In this document: piece by piece, positions 1 to 15,310 of the stretch
How positions within the stretch are numbered: position 1 is the stretch's first letter
Layout of the letters: each line of letters opens with the position of its first letter
DNA from: Haloechinothrix aidingensis
Lineage (GTDB): Bacteria; Actinomycetota; Actinomycetes; Mycobacteriales; Pseudonocardiaceae
Assembly: GCF_013450155.1 (NCBI RefSeq)
Contig: NZ_JACCKD010000010.1
Span: 1-64,000 of the forward strand
Direction of reading: 5' to 3'
Length of the DNA: 64,000 bases
Notes under the pieces: generated by a model
Seen by the model: the letters and a program-made list of their open reading frames with translations, nothing else
What the model was told of the DNA's origin: nothing
Database searches by the model: none
Position numbers and translations under genes: made by a program

Positions 1-70
1 CAAGCACACACTAGCTCAAAAAACTTAGAGCAAACACAAGCACACTGTTGAGTTCTCAAACAACACACCG
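1..70 (-). promoter_or_regulatory. rRNA operon leader (antitermination region)
   Basis: Read on the minus strand, 63-41 is TTGTTTGAGAACTCAACAGTG followed by TG, a block characteristic of actinobacterial rrn leaders just upstream of 16S rRNA. It is followed by a boxA-like TGCTCTAAG (complement of 24-32) and a small GCTC/GAGC hairpin (14-31) with a T-rich loop. No rRNA sequence itself is inside the window; the 16S gene is inferred to begin beyond base 1, on the minus strand. Family knowledge supports the assignment; the exact 16S start cannot be seen. Confidence 0.75.
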
Positions 71-609
71 GAGCGTGACTTCACCAGCCATTTTCCAGCA
101 TTTTTTCTGTTCACGAAGCCAGTCCGCTTTCCCGCGCTTGACCGCAACCCTTTCCGGGCTGTGTCGCTCGGGAATCGACTCAACTTCCTGAAACTGCCGA
201 AACAGTCTATCGGTCCGTTTCGCGGTTTACCGCTCGGCCCGTTCCCTGCCTGGCTCGTTCTAGCTTAGCAGGCCGGTCAGTGGCTTCTTTCAGGGGGGTT
301 AACCCCTGGCCGCTGGCCAACCCTGCGTCCGCTCGATCAAGCTTAGCAGCATCGCCGCCGTCCTGGCCAGGTCCGGGTCGCGTTACCGCTCTGCCACCCG
401 GGCCTCACCGCTGTTGCGGCGATGAGGAGAACACTACACGGCTCGGAAAGGGCCGCACACAGGGGGGTCAGTTGGTCTCGTCGTTCCAGTTCACGGACCT
501 ACACGGTGCCGGGAACCGGGAACCGCGGTCACCCGCGGCGCGATCACCGGTACCGGGCCTCCATCCCGCGAGTGTCACCGCACCCCGCCCGCCTTCGGGT
601 TGCCGTCCT
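71..609 (-). promoter_or_regulatory. Gene-free region upstream of the rRNA leader; probable rrn promoter zone
   Basis: I see no convincing gene in these 539 bases. The region separates the acyl-CoA dehydrogenase stop (610) from the rRNA leader, so rrn promoters should lie here. Candidate minus-strand -10 hexamers are TAGACT (complement of 204-209) and two copies of TGCTAAGCT (near 264-272 and 341-349), an extended -10 shape. None has a good -35 at standard spacing, so the start sites are not resolved. Several open frames cross the region but show no family resemblance. Confidence 0.4.
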
Positions 610-2544
610 TCAGCGGGTGCTCGGCAGATACCGCCGGGCGAGGTTGTCCTCGGTGGACTCTCCGGCCTGCCACGTGGTGATCCACGGCCCGGTTCCCTCA
701 CTGATATCGAGCACCCCGCCCTCCAGCCAGGTGTACTCACCGGACAGAGCGGACTTGGCGATGCGCCGATCGACGTCGTCGGTGTTGTCCCACAGCCGGT
801 GGAACAGGCTCTCGATCCGCCCCCTGGCCTGCTCGCAGAACGCATCCGCGAGGTCGTACGCCTGCGCACCCGCGGCCGGATCCTCGTTGCGCTGCATCTC
901 CGCGCGCACGCAGGATGCCGACATCGCGAACAGCTCCGCGCCGATATCGACCACGCGCGCCAGGAAGTTCTGGCGAACCTCCAGCGCGGCCTGCCACCGT
1001 GCCATGCCGTAGAACGTGCTCCTGGCGAGCTTGCGCGCCGACCGCTCGACGTACCGCATGTGCTTGGCCAGCGAGCCGAACTCGGTGAACGAGCTCGGTA
1101 CCTGCCCCTTGCCGGTCACCAGCTGGGGCAGCCACCTGGCATAGAAGCCGCTCGCCTTGGCCGCGGCCTTGGCCTTGCTCTGCAGATCCGACTCCGGGTC
1201 CGCGAGCTCGCCCGCGGCACTGAGATGCGCGTCGACGGCCTCCCTCGCCACCAGCAGGTGCATGATCTCCGTCGACCCCTCGAAGATGCGGTTGATACGA
1301 AGATCACGGAACAGCTGCTCGACCGGAGCGGCCCGCTCGCCGCGTGCGGCGAGCGAGTCGGCGGTCTCGTATCCCCTGCCGCCGCGGATCTGTACCAGCT
1401 CGTCGGCGATCTGACATGCCATCTCGCTGGCCCACAGCTTCGCGAGTGCCGCCTCGATACGGATGTCGTTGCGGTTCTCGTCACTCATCTGCGCGGACAG
1501 GTCGAGCACGCTCTCCAGCGCGTAGGTGGTGGAGGCGATGAACGAGATCTTGCTGCCGACCGCGGAGTGCTCACCGACCGGCTTTCCCCACTGCACCCGC
1601 TCGGCCGACCACTCCCGTGCGATCTTGAGCGCCCACTTGCCCGCACCGGCGCACATCGCGGGTACGGACAGCCGACCGGTGTTCAACGTACCCAGCGCGA
1701 TCTTGAGGCCGTCCCCCTCCCGGCCGACCACGTTCTCCTTCGGTACCCGCACCTTGTTGAAGCGCGTGACACCGTTCTCGATCCCCCGCAGCCCCATGAA
1801 CGCGTTCCTGCGCTCGACGGTGATGCCCGGCGAGTCGGCCTCGATGACGAACGCCGTCACCCCGCCTCGACGCCCTTCGCTCTTGGGTACCCGCGCCATC
1901 ACCACGAGCAGCTCGGCCACGACACCGTTCGTGGTCCAGAGCTTGACGCCGTCGATCTCGTAGGCCTCGCCGTCCTCGGTGGGCACGGCAGATGCGGCGA
2001 GGCGAGCAGGATCCGACCCCACGTCCGGCTCGGTGAGCAGGAATGCCGATACCGCACCCTTGGCGCAGCGGGGCAGGAAACGCTGCTTCTGCTCCTCGCT
2101 GCCCGCGAGCTTCAGCGGCTCAGGCACGCCGATCGACTGGTGCGCCGACAGCAGCACGCCCAGGGTCGAGTGCACCGAGCCCACCAGCATCAGCGCCTTG
2201 TTGTAGGCGACCTGGGACAGCCCGAGCCCGCCGTAGGACTCCGGAATCTTGATACCGAAGCACCCGAGCTCGGCCAGTCCCTTGACGTACTCGTCCGGGA
2301 TCCGGGACTCGCGCTCGATGAGCCCGCCGTCCAGCGTCCGGCAGTAGTCGCGCAGCTGCTGGAGGAACCGTTCGGACTTCGCGGTGGCCTCCGCGGTCGG
2401 CTGCGGGTACGGGTGAATCAGGTCGGTACGGAACTTCCCGAGAAACAGCTCCTTGGCGAACGACGGCTTCGTCCAGCCGCTCTCGCGCGCCTCCTCGGCG
2501 ACCTCACGTGCTTCCTGTTCGGTGACGTTCGCCTGCTGGACCAC
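610..2544 (-). CDS. Acyl-CoA dehydrogenase (long FadE type)
   Basis: Flavoenzyme expected to oxidise an acyl-CoA to the 2,3-enoyl-CoA in fatty acid or related acyl-CoA breakdown in the cytosol. The 644-residue product has the family core: an N-terminal helical part, the LTEPDVGSDPARL substrate/FAD motif in the middle domain, and the C-terminal segment RGGRGYE followed by RIFEGSTEIMHLLVARE, which binds FAD. It is longer than classic 380-residue enzymes because of an extra C-terminal helical region, as in actinobacterial FadE-like proteins of about 600-650 residues. The GTG start is preceded by GAGGAGG with 5-nt spacing. The gene stands alone downstream of the tyrS terminator. The substrate cannot be told from sequence. 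Confidence 0.9.
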   Translation of the reverse strand: MVQQANVTEQEAREVAEEARESGWTKPSFAKELFLGKFRTDLIHPYPQPTAEATAKSERFLQQLRDYCRTLDGGLIERESRIPDEYVKGLAELGCFGIKIPESYGGLGLSQVAYNKALMLVGSVHSTLGVLLSAHQSIGVPEPLKLAGSEEQKQRFLPRCAKGAVSAFLLTEPDVGSDPARLAASAVPTEDGEAYEIDGVKLWTTNGVVAELLVVMARVPKSEGRRGGVTAFVIEADSPGITVERRNAFMGLRGIENGVTRFNKVRVPKENVVGREGDGLKIALGTLNTGRLSVPAMCAGAGKWALKIAREWSAERVQWGKPVGEHSAVGSKISFIASTTYALESVLDLSAQMSDENRNDIRIEAALAKLWASEMACQIADELVQIRGGRGYETADSLAARGERAAPVEQLFRDLRINRIFEGSTEIMHLLVAREAVDAHLSAAGELADPESDLQSKAKAAAKASGFYARWLPQLVTGKGQVPSSFTEFGSLAKHMRYVERSARKLARSTFYGMARWQAALEVRQNFLARVVDIGAELFAMSASCVRAEMQRNEDPAAGAQAYDLADAFCEQARGRIESLFHRLWDNTDDVDRRIAKSALSGEYTWLEGGVLDISEGTGPWITTWQAGESTEDNLARRYLPSTR

Positions 2545-2688
2545 GGGTACCTCCTCGTCGACGGCTGGCAGGAGTACTGGGTAGGTGCGCGTACCGCAGA
2601 ACTGTGACGTACGTTACCCATCAGTAAGGTTCCTGCAAAGCCCCCGGCCCCGAGATTCCCCGATGTGAGGCCACCGCTCAACGAGCGA

Positions 2689-2749
2689 GGGCGAGCCGAA
2701 GGACCCCATCGGTACACATGTGGTACGCGAGGAGTCCTTCGGCTCGCCC
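2689..2749 (-). terminator. Terminator-like hairpin after tyrS
   Basis: Perfect 16-bp inverted repeat (2689-2704 with 2734-2749) around a 29-nt loop, starting 12 bases beyond the tyrS stop. The loop contains a further partly symmetric GGTACACATGTGGTAC. The arm sequence (GAGCCGAAGG / CCTTCGGCTC) resembles the repeat units found at 13.4-15.3 kb. No U-tract is evident, as is common for actinobacterial terminators. Confidence 0.6.
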
Positions 2750-2760
2750 CGGAGTGACGG

Positions 2761-4037
2761 CTAGCGCAGCTGGACACCCGCGAGGTTGCGCTTGCCCCTG
2801 CGCACCACCAGCCACCGGCCGTGAAGCGCGTCGGTGGAGCCCGGCTGCCACGTATCGTCGGTGATCTTGACGTTGTTCACGTAGGCGCCGCCCTCGGCGA
2901 CGGTGCGGCGCGCGGCACCCTTGCTCTGCACGAGGCCCGCGGCCAGGAGCAGCTCCACGATCGACGGCTCCTCGGTCAACCGGACCTCCCCCGTCGGCAC
3001 CTCGGCCATCACCGCGTCGAGGGTCCGCGCGTCGAGGTCGGCGAAGTCGCCCTTGCCGAACAGCGCGTCGCTGGCCGCGGTGACCTTCCGGGTCTGCTCC
3101 GCCCCGTGCACGAGTGTCGTGAGCTCCTCCGCGAGCCTGCGCTGGGCGGCCCGGAGCTGCGGTTTGTCCGCGGTGAGCTGCTCGTACTCGGAGATCTCCT
3201 CGCGGGTGAGGAACGTGAGCATCTTGAGGTAGTCGATGACGTGCGAGTCGGGCGTGTTGACGAAGTACTGGTACCAGGCGTATGGCGAGGTCAGTTCAGG
3301 GTCGAGCCAGACGTTGCCACCACCGGTCGACTTGCCGAGCTTCTGCCCATCGGCATCGGTGACCAGCGGCGTGGTCAGCCCGTGCACGCCCGCGCCGTCG
3401 ACCTTGCGGACGTACTCCACACCACCGACGATGTTCCCCCACTGATCCGAGCCGCCGACCTGCAGCTTCGTGCCGTACCGCCGGTACAGCTGCAGGTAGT
3501 CGTAGGACTGCAGCAGCAGGTAGCTGAACTCCGTGTAGGACATCCCGTCCGAGGCCAGCCTCCTGCGCACGGTATCCCGCGCGAGCAGGACGTTCATCGA
3601 GAAGTGCTTGCCGACGTCGCGGAGGAAGTCCAGCGAGCCCAGATCGCGGAACCAGTTGAGGTTGTTCTCCAGCACCGCACCGCTCGGCGAGTCGTCGAAG
3701 GTCACGAGCTTCTCCAGCTGGACGCTGATCGACGCCAGCCGCTCGGCGACCACGTCGGCGCTGACGAGGCTGCGCTCCCCTACCTCACGCGGATCACCGA
3801 TCTGCCCGGTCGCCCCGCCCGCGAGCAGCACGGGCCGGTGCCCGGCGCGCTGGAACCGGGTGAGCGTGAGCAGCTGCACCAGGTGCCCCGCGTGCAGGCT
3901 CTCGGCGGTCGGGTCGAATCCCGCGTACAGCGTGACGGGTCCGCTCGCGAGGTCGGCGTGCAGGGCTTGCCGGTCGGTCGACTGCGTGATCAGACCACGC
4001 CAGGACAGCTCGTCAAGAATGTGCTCGCTCACGACAC

Positions 4038-4041
<4 letters not shown>
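2761..4041 (-). CDS. tyrS: Tyrosyl-tRNA synthetase
   Basis: Class I aminoacyl-tRNA synthetase charging tRNA-Tyr. The 426-residue product shows the HIGH-type motif as HAGH (residues 50-53), the tyrosine-site segment GGSDQWGNI (about 196-204), the KMSKS-type loop as KLGKS (234-238) and a C-terminal S4 RNA-binding domain ([15 protein letters not shown]). The ATG start overlaps the stop of the upstream glycosylase gene (ATGA), which suggests translational coupling. A GTG at 4032 with better spacing from GGAAGG is an alternative start that would remove three residues. It is the last gene of the arginine run. No T-box-like leader is visible. Confidence 0.95.
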
Positions 4042-7409
<3,368 letters not shown>

Positions 7410-7456
7410 TGACTGTCCTCCTCGCGTCTCGTTGCGCTGCGCGTGTCGTGGTTGTC

Positions 7457-8053
7457 TCACGCGCGGTTCGCTGATTCCGCATCAGCGTCGTCCGTGTTCT
7501 GCCCGGAGCTCGCCTCGGCGCCGTCCGGGCCTGTCGCGGTCCTCGCGAGCGCCCTGAAGCGTTCGGCCAGGTCAGCTCCCCGTAGCGGCTCCCGCGCGAT
7601 CACCATGACCGTGTCGTCCCCGGCGATCGTCCCGACGACCTCGTACAACGCTGCCCTATCGATCGCGCTGGCCAGGAACTGGGCCGCCCCCGGCGGCGTA
7701 CGCAGCACCACGAGGTTGGCGGACCCCTCCGCCGAGACGAGCAACTCGCTGAGCAACCGGGACAGCCGCGTGGTCCCGCCTTGCACGCCCTTGACCGGGC
7801 TCCCGTCCTCGGGAATGACGTAGACCGGGGCGCCACCGTCGGCGCCACGGAGCTTCACTGCCCCGAGCTCGTCGAGGTCCCTGGACAGCGTAGCCTGCGT
7901 GGCCTCGATGCCCTCCGCGACGAGCATCCGGGCGAGCTCGGACTGGCTGCGGATACCCATGCTGGACACGAGTTCGGCGATGCGTGCCTGGCGCGCGGCA
8001 CGGGTGATCGCATGTCCGGTGGCCGGGCCCGCGTGGTGATCGGGCTCATTCAT
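7457..8053 (-). CDS. argR: Arginine repressor
   Basis: DNA-binding repressor of arginine synthesis, active as a hexamer with arginine as co-repressor. The 198-residue product has the N-terminal winged helix-turn-helix ([19 protein letters not shown] to [16 protein letters not shown]) and the C-terminal oligomerisation and arginine-binding part with [12 protein letters not shown] short acidic C-terminal tail exceeds the usual length. The ATG follows the argF stop after one base. Its likely target is the ARG-box-like site on the argC promoter (13366-13381). Confidence 0.95.
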   Translation of the reverse strand: MNEPDHHAGPATGHAITRAARQARIAELVSSMGIRSQSELARMLVAEGIEATQATLSRDLDELGAVKLRGADGGAPVYVIPEDGSPVKGVQGGTTRLSRLLSELLVSAEGSANLVVLRTPPGAAQFLASAIDRAALYEVVGTIAGDDTVMVIAREPLRGADLAERFRALARTATGPDGAEASSGQNTDDADAESANRA

Positions 8054-8054
8054 C

Positions 8055-10176
<2,122 letters not shown>

Positions 10177-10177
<1 letters not shown>

Positions 10178-11103
10178 CACGCGCCCCCCTCGGGCTCCTC
10201 GGCCAGCACCATCGTCCCGATCCCGCTGGAGGTGAACACTTCCAGCAGCACCGAGTGCGCCAGCCTGCCGTCGATCACATGCGCTCGTGGCACTCCGCCC
10301 CGGACGGCACGGACGCAGGCCTCCATCTTCGGGATCATGCCGCTGTCCAGGCCCGGGAGCATGTCCTCGAGCCGGTTCACGCTCACCTGGTCGACGAGTG
10401 AGGCGCGGTCCGGCCAGTCCGCGTACAGGCCCTCCACATCGGTCAGGACGACCAGCTTCTCCGCCCGCAACGCTGCGGCGAGCGCCCCCGCTGCGGTGTC
10501 GGCGTTGACGTTGTGCACGACGCCGTCGGCGTCCGGAGCGACCGTCGACACCACGGGTATCCGGCCGGCGTTCATGATGTCCAGCACGGCATCCGGGTCG
10601 ACGTCCGACACCTCGCCGACCAGTCCGATGTCGACGGACTCACCATCCACGGTGGCGTGCTTGCGGGAGGCGGTGAACAGCCTGGCGTCCTCGCCGGAGA
10701 TGCCGACGGCGTAGGGACCGTAGGCGTTGATCAGACCGACGAGCTCCCGGCTGACCTGCCCGGTCAGCACCATACGGACGACGTCCATCGTCTCCGGAGT
10801 GGTCACGCGCAGCCCACCGCGGAACTCCCCCTCCATGCCGAGCCGGGTCAGCATCGTGGTGATCTGCGGGCCACCGCCGTGCACCACGACAGGCTTGAGC
10901 CCAGCGAGCCGCAGGAAGACCATGTCCTGCGCGAATGCCTGCTTGAGGGTGTCGTCGACCATGGCGTTGCCGCCGTACTTCAACACCACGCAGGCACCGT
11001 GGAACCGCTGCAGCCAGGGCAGCGCCTCGATCAGCACGCCCGCCTTCTCCGCCGCGGTGGCCAGACGCTCGTCCGCGGAGATCTTCCGCTCGGTAGAACT
11101 CAT
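10177..11103 (-). CDS. argB: Acetylglutamate kinase
   Basis: Phosphorylates N-acetylglutamate, usually the arginine-inhibited control step. The 308-residue product has the amino acid kinase fold with [10 protein letters not shown] (about 39-48), [10 protein letters not shown], and a C-terminal [12 protein letters not shown] segment. The ATG overlaps the argJ stop as ATGA. The N-terminal extension before VVLKYGG resembles that of arginine-sensitive enzymes, so feedback inhibition is plausible but not demonstrated. Confidence 0.95.
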
Positions 11104-12305
11104 GAGGAGTACGCGCTGTTCTCTTCGACGTAGCCGTGGGACAGGTCGGTGCTGTAGATGGTCGCCTGGTCGGTACCGGCGCCGAGATCGATGGTGATCT
11201 CGACTCGCGCTCCGGACAGGTCGGCCTCCGAGCGGTCCCGGCTCGCGAGCCCGTCCCGCATCAGCTCGACGCCGTTCACGGTGATGCCGAGCCGGTCCGG
11301 GTCGGCGGCGAACTGGCTGCGGCCCACCGCCATCGCGATACGGCCCCAGTTGGGGTCCGAGCCGAACAGGGCGGTCTTGACCAGGTTGTCCTCGGCCACC
11401 GTCCGGCCGACCTGGATCGCGTCCGTCTCGCTCGGCGCTCCCCGAACGGTGATGTCGACCAGCTTCGTCGCACCCTCCGAGTCGGCCTGAAGCTGCCGTA
11501 CGAGGCTCAGTGACATGTCCGAGAGCAGGTTGGTGAACTCCTCGACGGACGGCACGATCCCGCTCGCGCCGGAGGACAGCAGGAGCACCGTGTCGTTGGT
11601 GGACGTACCCCCGTCGACATCCAGGCGGTCGAAGGTGACGCGACTCGCCGCACGCAGCACGGTGTCGAGTGCTTCGCCGCCGAGGACGGCGTCGGTCGTG
11701 ATCACCGAGAGCATGGTCGCCATGTTGGGCGCGAGCATGCCGGCGCCCTTGGCGAAACCGCCGATACTCCACCCGTCGGCGTGCGTCACCGCCGCCTGCT
11801 TGGGCCTGCTGTCGGTGGTCAGCACGGCGGTGGCCGCGTCGGTCGCAGCGGAGGGGCTCGCCGACAACGACGCGGCGCACGTATCGATACCCGGCAGCAC
11901 CGCCTGCATCGGAAGGCGCTCGCCGATCAGCCCCGTGGAACACACGGCGATCTCGATCGCCCCGGTCCCGAGCACCGCGGCGGCCTTCTCGGCCGTGGCG
12001 TGCGCGTCCTGGAACCCGGGTGGACCCGTGGCGGCGTTCGCGCTTCCGGAGTTGAGTACCACCGCGCGCAGCCTGCGCTCGGTCAGTACCTGTTTCGACC
12101 ACAGCACGGGGGCGGCCTTGACCACGTTGCGGGTGAACACACCGGCCGCGTCCACGTTGGGGCCGTCGTTGACCACCAGCGCCAGGTCCGGTTTGCCGCC
12201 ACCCTTGATCCCGGCGGGAATCCCCGCGGCACGGAACCCGCGCGCGGCGGTCACGCCCGCGGAGACGTCGACGCCGTCCACGGTCACCGGCGTGAGCCCG
12301 CTCAT
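11100..12305 (-). CDS. argJ: Glutamate N-acetyltransferase / amino-acid acetyltransferase
   Basis: Recycles the acetyl group from acetylornithine to glutamate and in bifunctional forms also uses acetyl-CoA. The 401-residue precursor contains [14 protein letters not shown]; by homology autocleavage occurs between Ala196 and Thr197, making Thr197 the nucleophile of the beta chain. GGTSTNDT is also present. The start ATG at 12305 follows GGGAGGAG. No separate argE or argA gene is seen here, consistent with the acetyl cycle being closed by ArgJ. Confidence 0.95.
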   Translation of the reverse strand: MSGLTPVTVDGVDVSAGVTAARGFRAAGIPAGIKGGGKPDLALVVNDGPNVDAAGVFTRNVVKAAPVLWSKQVLTERRLRAVVLNSGSANAATGPPGFQDAHATAEKAAAVLGTGAIEIAVCSTGLIGERLPMQAVLPGIDTCAASLSASPSAATDAATAVLTTDSRPKQAAVTHADGWSIGGFAKGAGMLAPNMATMLSVITTDAVLGGEALDTVLRAASRVTFDRLDVDGGTSTNDTVLLLSSGASGIVPSVEEFTNLLSDMSLSLVRQLQADSEGATKLVDITVRGAPSETDAIQVGRTVAEDNLVKTALFGSDPNWGRIAMAVGRSQFAADPDRLGITVNGVELMRDGLASRDRSEADLSGARVEITIDLGAGTDQATIYSTDLSHGYVEENSAYSS

Positions 12306-12322
12306 CGCTCCTCCTCCCGCGT

Positions 12323-13477
<1,155 letters not shown>

Positions 13478-13541
13478 TCACACATCCGCACGACCGGGGA
13501 GTGACGGAAAATTTCCTGGACGAACGTGCCATGCTGATGCA

Positions 13542-14036
13542 ATGGGTACCAGCCTTGCCGAGATCGATGTGCGACACACGGCAGTCGACAACCCCGAGGC
13601 CGCCGAGCTGCTACGCGAGTACGTCACCGACCTCGTGCGGCGATCCAACGGCAGCGAGCCAACCGCCGCCGAGGTCGACGCGGCGCAGGCGGAGCAGCCG
13701 AACGACGACCTCAGCCCGCCGGACGGCGCCTTCCTGTTGGCGTACACCGCGGGACGGGCAGCGGGCTGCGTCGGCATCCGCCGTCTCGACACGCACACCT
13801 GGGAGCTCAAGCGCATGTTCGTCCGCCCGTCGGGTCGCGGGCTCGGCATCGGCCGCGCCCTGCTCGAGGCGGCAGAGGAGCGCGCCCGCGAGTCCGGTGC
13901 CCACACGATGGTGCTGGATACGCGCAGCGACCTGATCGAGGCTCGCACGCTGTACGCCGCGCACGGCTACGCCGAGGTCAGCGACTACAACAGCAATGTC
14001 CACGCCGACCACTGGTTCGCCAAGCTCCTTACCTGA
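13542..14036 (+). CDS. GNAT-family N-acetyltransferase
   Basis: A 164-residue Gcn5-related acetyltransferase; substrate unknown. The acetyl-CoA-binding motif A appears as LKRMFVRPSGRGLGIGRALLEAAEERA, preceded by the typical strand DGAFLLAYTAGRAAGCVGIRR and followed by LYAAHGYAE. The ATG at 13542 is chosen because homology begins there; there is no clear Shine-Dalgarno sequence, and TGCCATGCT six bases upstream could serve as an extended -10 for a leaderless message. It is divergent from argC, with repeat copy A between them. Confidence 0.8.
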   Translation: MGTSLAEIDVRHTAVDNPEAAELLREYVTDLVRRSNGSEPTAAEVDAAQAEQPNDDLSPPDGAFLLAYTAGRAAGCVGIRRLDTHTWELKRMFVRPSGRGLGIGRALLEAAEERARESGAHTMVLDTRSDLIEARTLYAAHGYAEVSDYNSNVHADHWFAKLLT

Positions 14037-14125
14037 CCTTCCGCACCCCGAACCGGTACCCGGGGTCGGCATGCCGCACGACTCCGCGCCCCGGGCGCGT
14101 TGCCGTCCGGTGTGGGGAGCCCGAT

Positions 14126-14170
14126 GTCACATTCGGCTCCATAGAAGAACCCGCTGTCACCTTGGGCTCC
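14126..14170 (+). repeat. Paired 15-bp repeat element, copy B
   Basis: GTCACATTCGGCTCC (14126-14140) and GTCACCTTGGGCTCC (14156-14170), again 30 bp apart and in the same orientation as copy A. The element fills most of the 153-bp space between the convergent GNAT gene and the AbiEi-like gene. Confidence 0.8.
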
Positions 14171-14189
14171 CTCCCCGCACCGATACCGC

Positions 14190-15143
14190 TCACCGCCGGT
14201 CGACGTACACGTCCGGGGCCGGGCACCGGGCGGCATGTTCGTAGGCCGCTCGCAGCTCCACGATCACCGCACCCGGTTCGCTGCGCAAGCGCGCGGGAAG
14301 GGTGTGCAGCACGACGATCCCGGCACCGGTCATGGCGGCATGGCGTTCCAGCGTTCGCGCGTAGTCGGCCGGGCTGAGATGCCACTGGTACGAATCGATC
14401 TCCCACGCAAGGCCGACGTCGGCGAACCACGCGTCGGGCACGAGCGGCGTGTCACGGCCGGGCAACCGCACCCGCACGTTCCACGCCGGCTGCGGGAGGT
14501 GGGCCCGGGCGACCAGCCGAACGGCATCCGCCTCGGGAACGGAACGCGCGCCGCGCGTGATCGCGCGCAGCACGGCACGCGGCAGCGCCGAACCCCGGTC
14601 GGATCCGGCTTCGAGCTCGGTGGACAACCGCCGGGGCGTGGTCAGTCCACGCTGTACCGACTCGGCGAGCACGGCCTCGACGGCATCCTTGCCGGACATC
14701 CGGCGTGCCGCATCGAGAACGGCCCGGGTCACCTCGGCTGCGGGGATACCGTCACGGTAGACGACGCGGGGCATCCGCGTCGTTCGCTCGACCAGGACGT
14801 ACCCGCAGGTGTTGGGCTGGACACCGTGCGGGACGAGCAAGTGCACCTGATCGGTCTCCGGAACCTGCCGGAGACCGTGCAACCGGGATGCGCTGGCACC
14901 GGTGACGACGGCGTCGGCTCCGCCGTAGCGCAGCGCCGCGCACAGGCGCTGCCTGCGCGTCGGTACCCCGCTGCGGAGCATGATCACCCCGGGCAGCACC
15001 CCGCGCCACGGCCCGCCGGCACGCGTGCGTGCCCAGATCATCTTTTGCGTGACGCCGAGCGAGTGCAGCTCGTGCCGCGTGAGGATGTCCTGCTCCGCGG
15101 CGGCGGCTACGGCGTCCCAGTCGACTGCTGATCGGCGAGGCAT
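14190..15143 (-). CDS. AbiEi-like / DUF559-like protein
   Basis: A 317-residue protein of a type common in actinobacteria. The N-terminal part (ILTRHELHSLGVTQKMIWARTRAGGPWRGVLPGV) looks like the winged-helix AbiEi antitoxin-type domain. The C-terminal part (PDAWFADVGLAWEIDSYQWH, then AGIVVLHTLPARLR) resembles the DUF559/Vsr-like endonuclease fold, with D and E in plausible metal-site positions. No AbiEii-type nucleotidyltransferase partner lies next to it, so it is not a standard type IV toxin-antitoxin pair. The Met at 15143 is preferred over the longer open frame. Flanked on both sides by the repeat elements at 14126 and 15232. Confidence 0.6.
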   Translation of the reverse strand: MPRRSAVDWDAVAAAAEQDILTRHELHSLGVTQKMIWARTRAGGPWRGVLPGVIMLRSGVPTRRQRLCAALRYGGADAVVTGASASRLHGLRQVPETDQVHLLVPHGVQPNTCGYVLVERTTRMPRVVYRDGIPAAEVTRAVLDAARRMSGKDAVEAVLAESVQRGLTTPRRLSTELEAGSDRGSALPRAVLRAITRGARSVPEADAVRLVARAHLPQPAWNVRVRLPGRDTPLVPDAWFADVGLAWEIDSYQWHLSPADYARTLERHAAMTGAGIVVLHTLPARLRSEPGAVIVELRAAYEHAARCPAPDVYVDRR

Positions 15144-15231
15144 GCCTGCACGATGCCCACGCCACACCGGACCGCACCAGCACGTCCTGCGTCGCCTGTG
15201 GAACACCGGCAGGATGTGGACAAACCCGATG

Positions 15232-15276
15232 GGAGCCGAAGGTGACCTTGGCTCCGTCTAGGGAGCCGGACGTGAC
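15232..15276 (-). repeat. Paired 15-bp repeat element, copy C (inverted)
   Basis: On the minus strand this reads GTCACGTCCGGCTCC (15276-15262) then GTCACCTTCGGCTCC (15246-15232), with the same 30-bp phasing and CTAGA in the spacer. It sits between the start of the AbiEi-like gene and the pheT stop. Confidence 0.8.
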
Positions 15277-15310
15277 ATTCGGCTCTCACCCCACGGGTGG
15301 GGTGCGGGGG

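Noticed and set aside
280-2607. 775-codon plus-strand open frame opposite the acyl-CoA dehydrogenase
   Set aside because: It is the antisense shadow of a clear enzyme gene; the protein is Arg/Leu/His-rich with no family resemblance. The same applies to 2821-4458, 5721-7412, 8984-10714, 16982-18730, 22868-24649, 34202-36331 and 46962-49397 on the plus strand, and to 32905-34341 and 44758-45876 on the minus strand.
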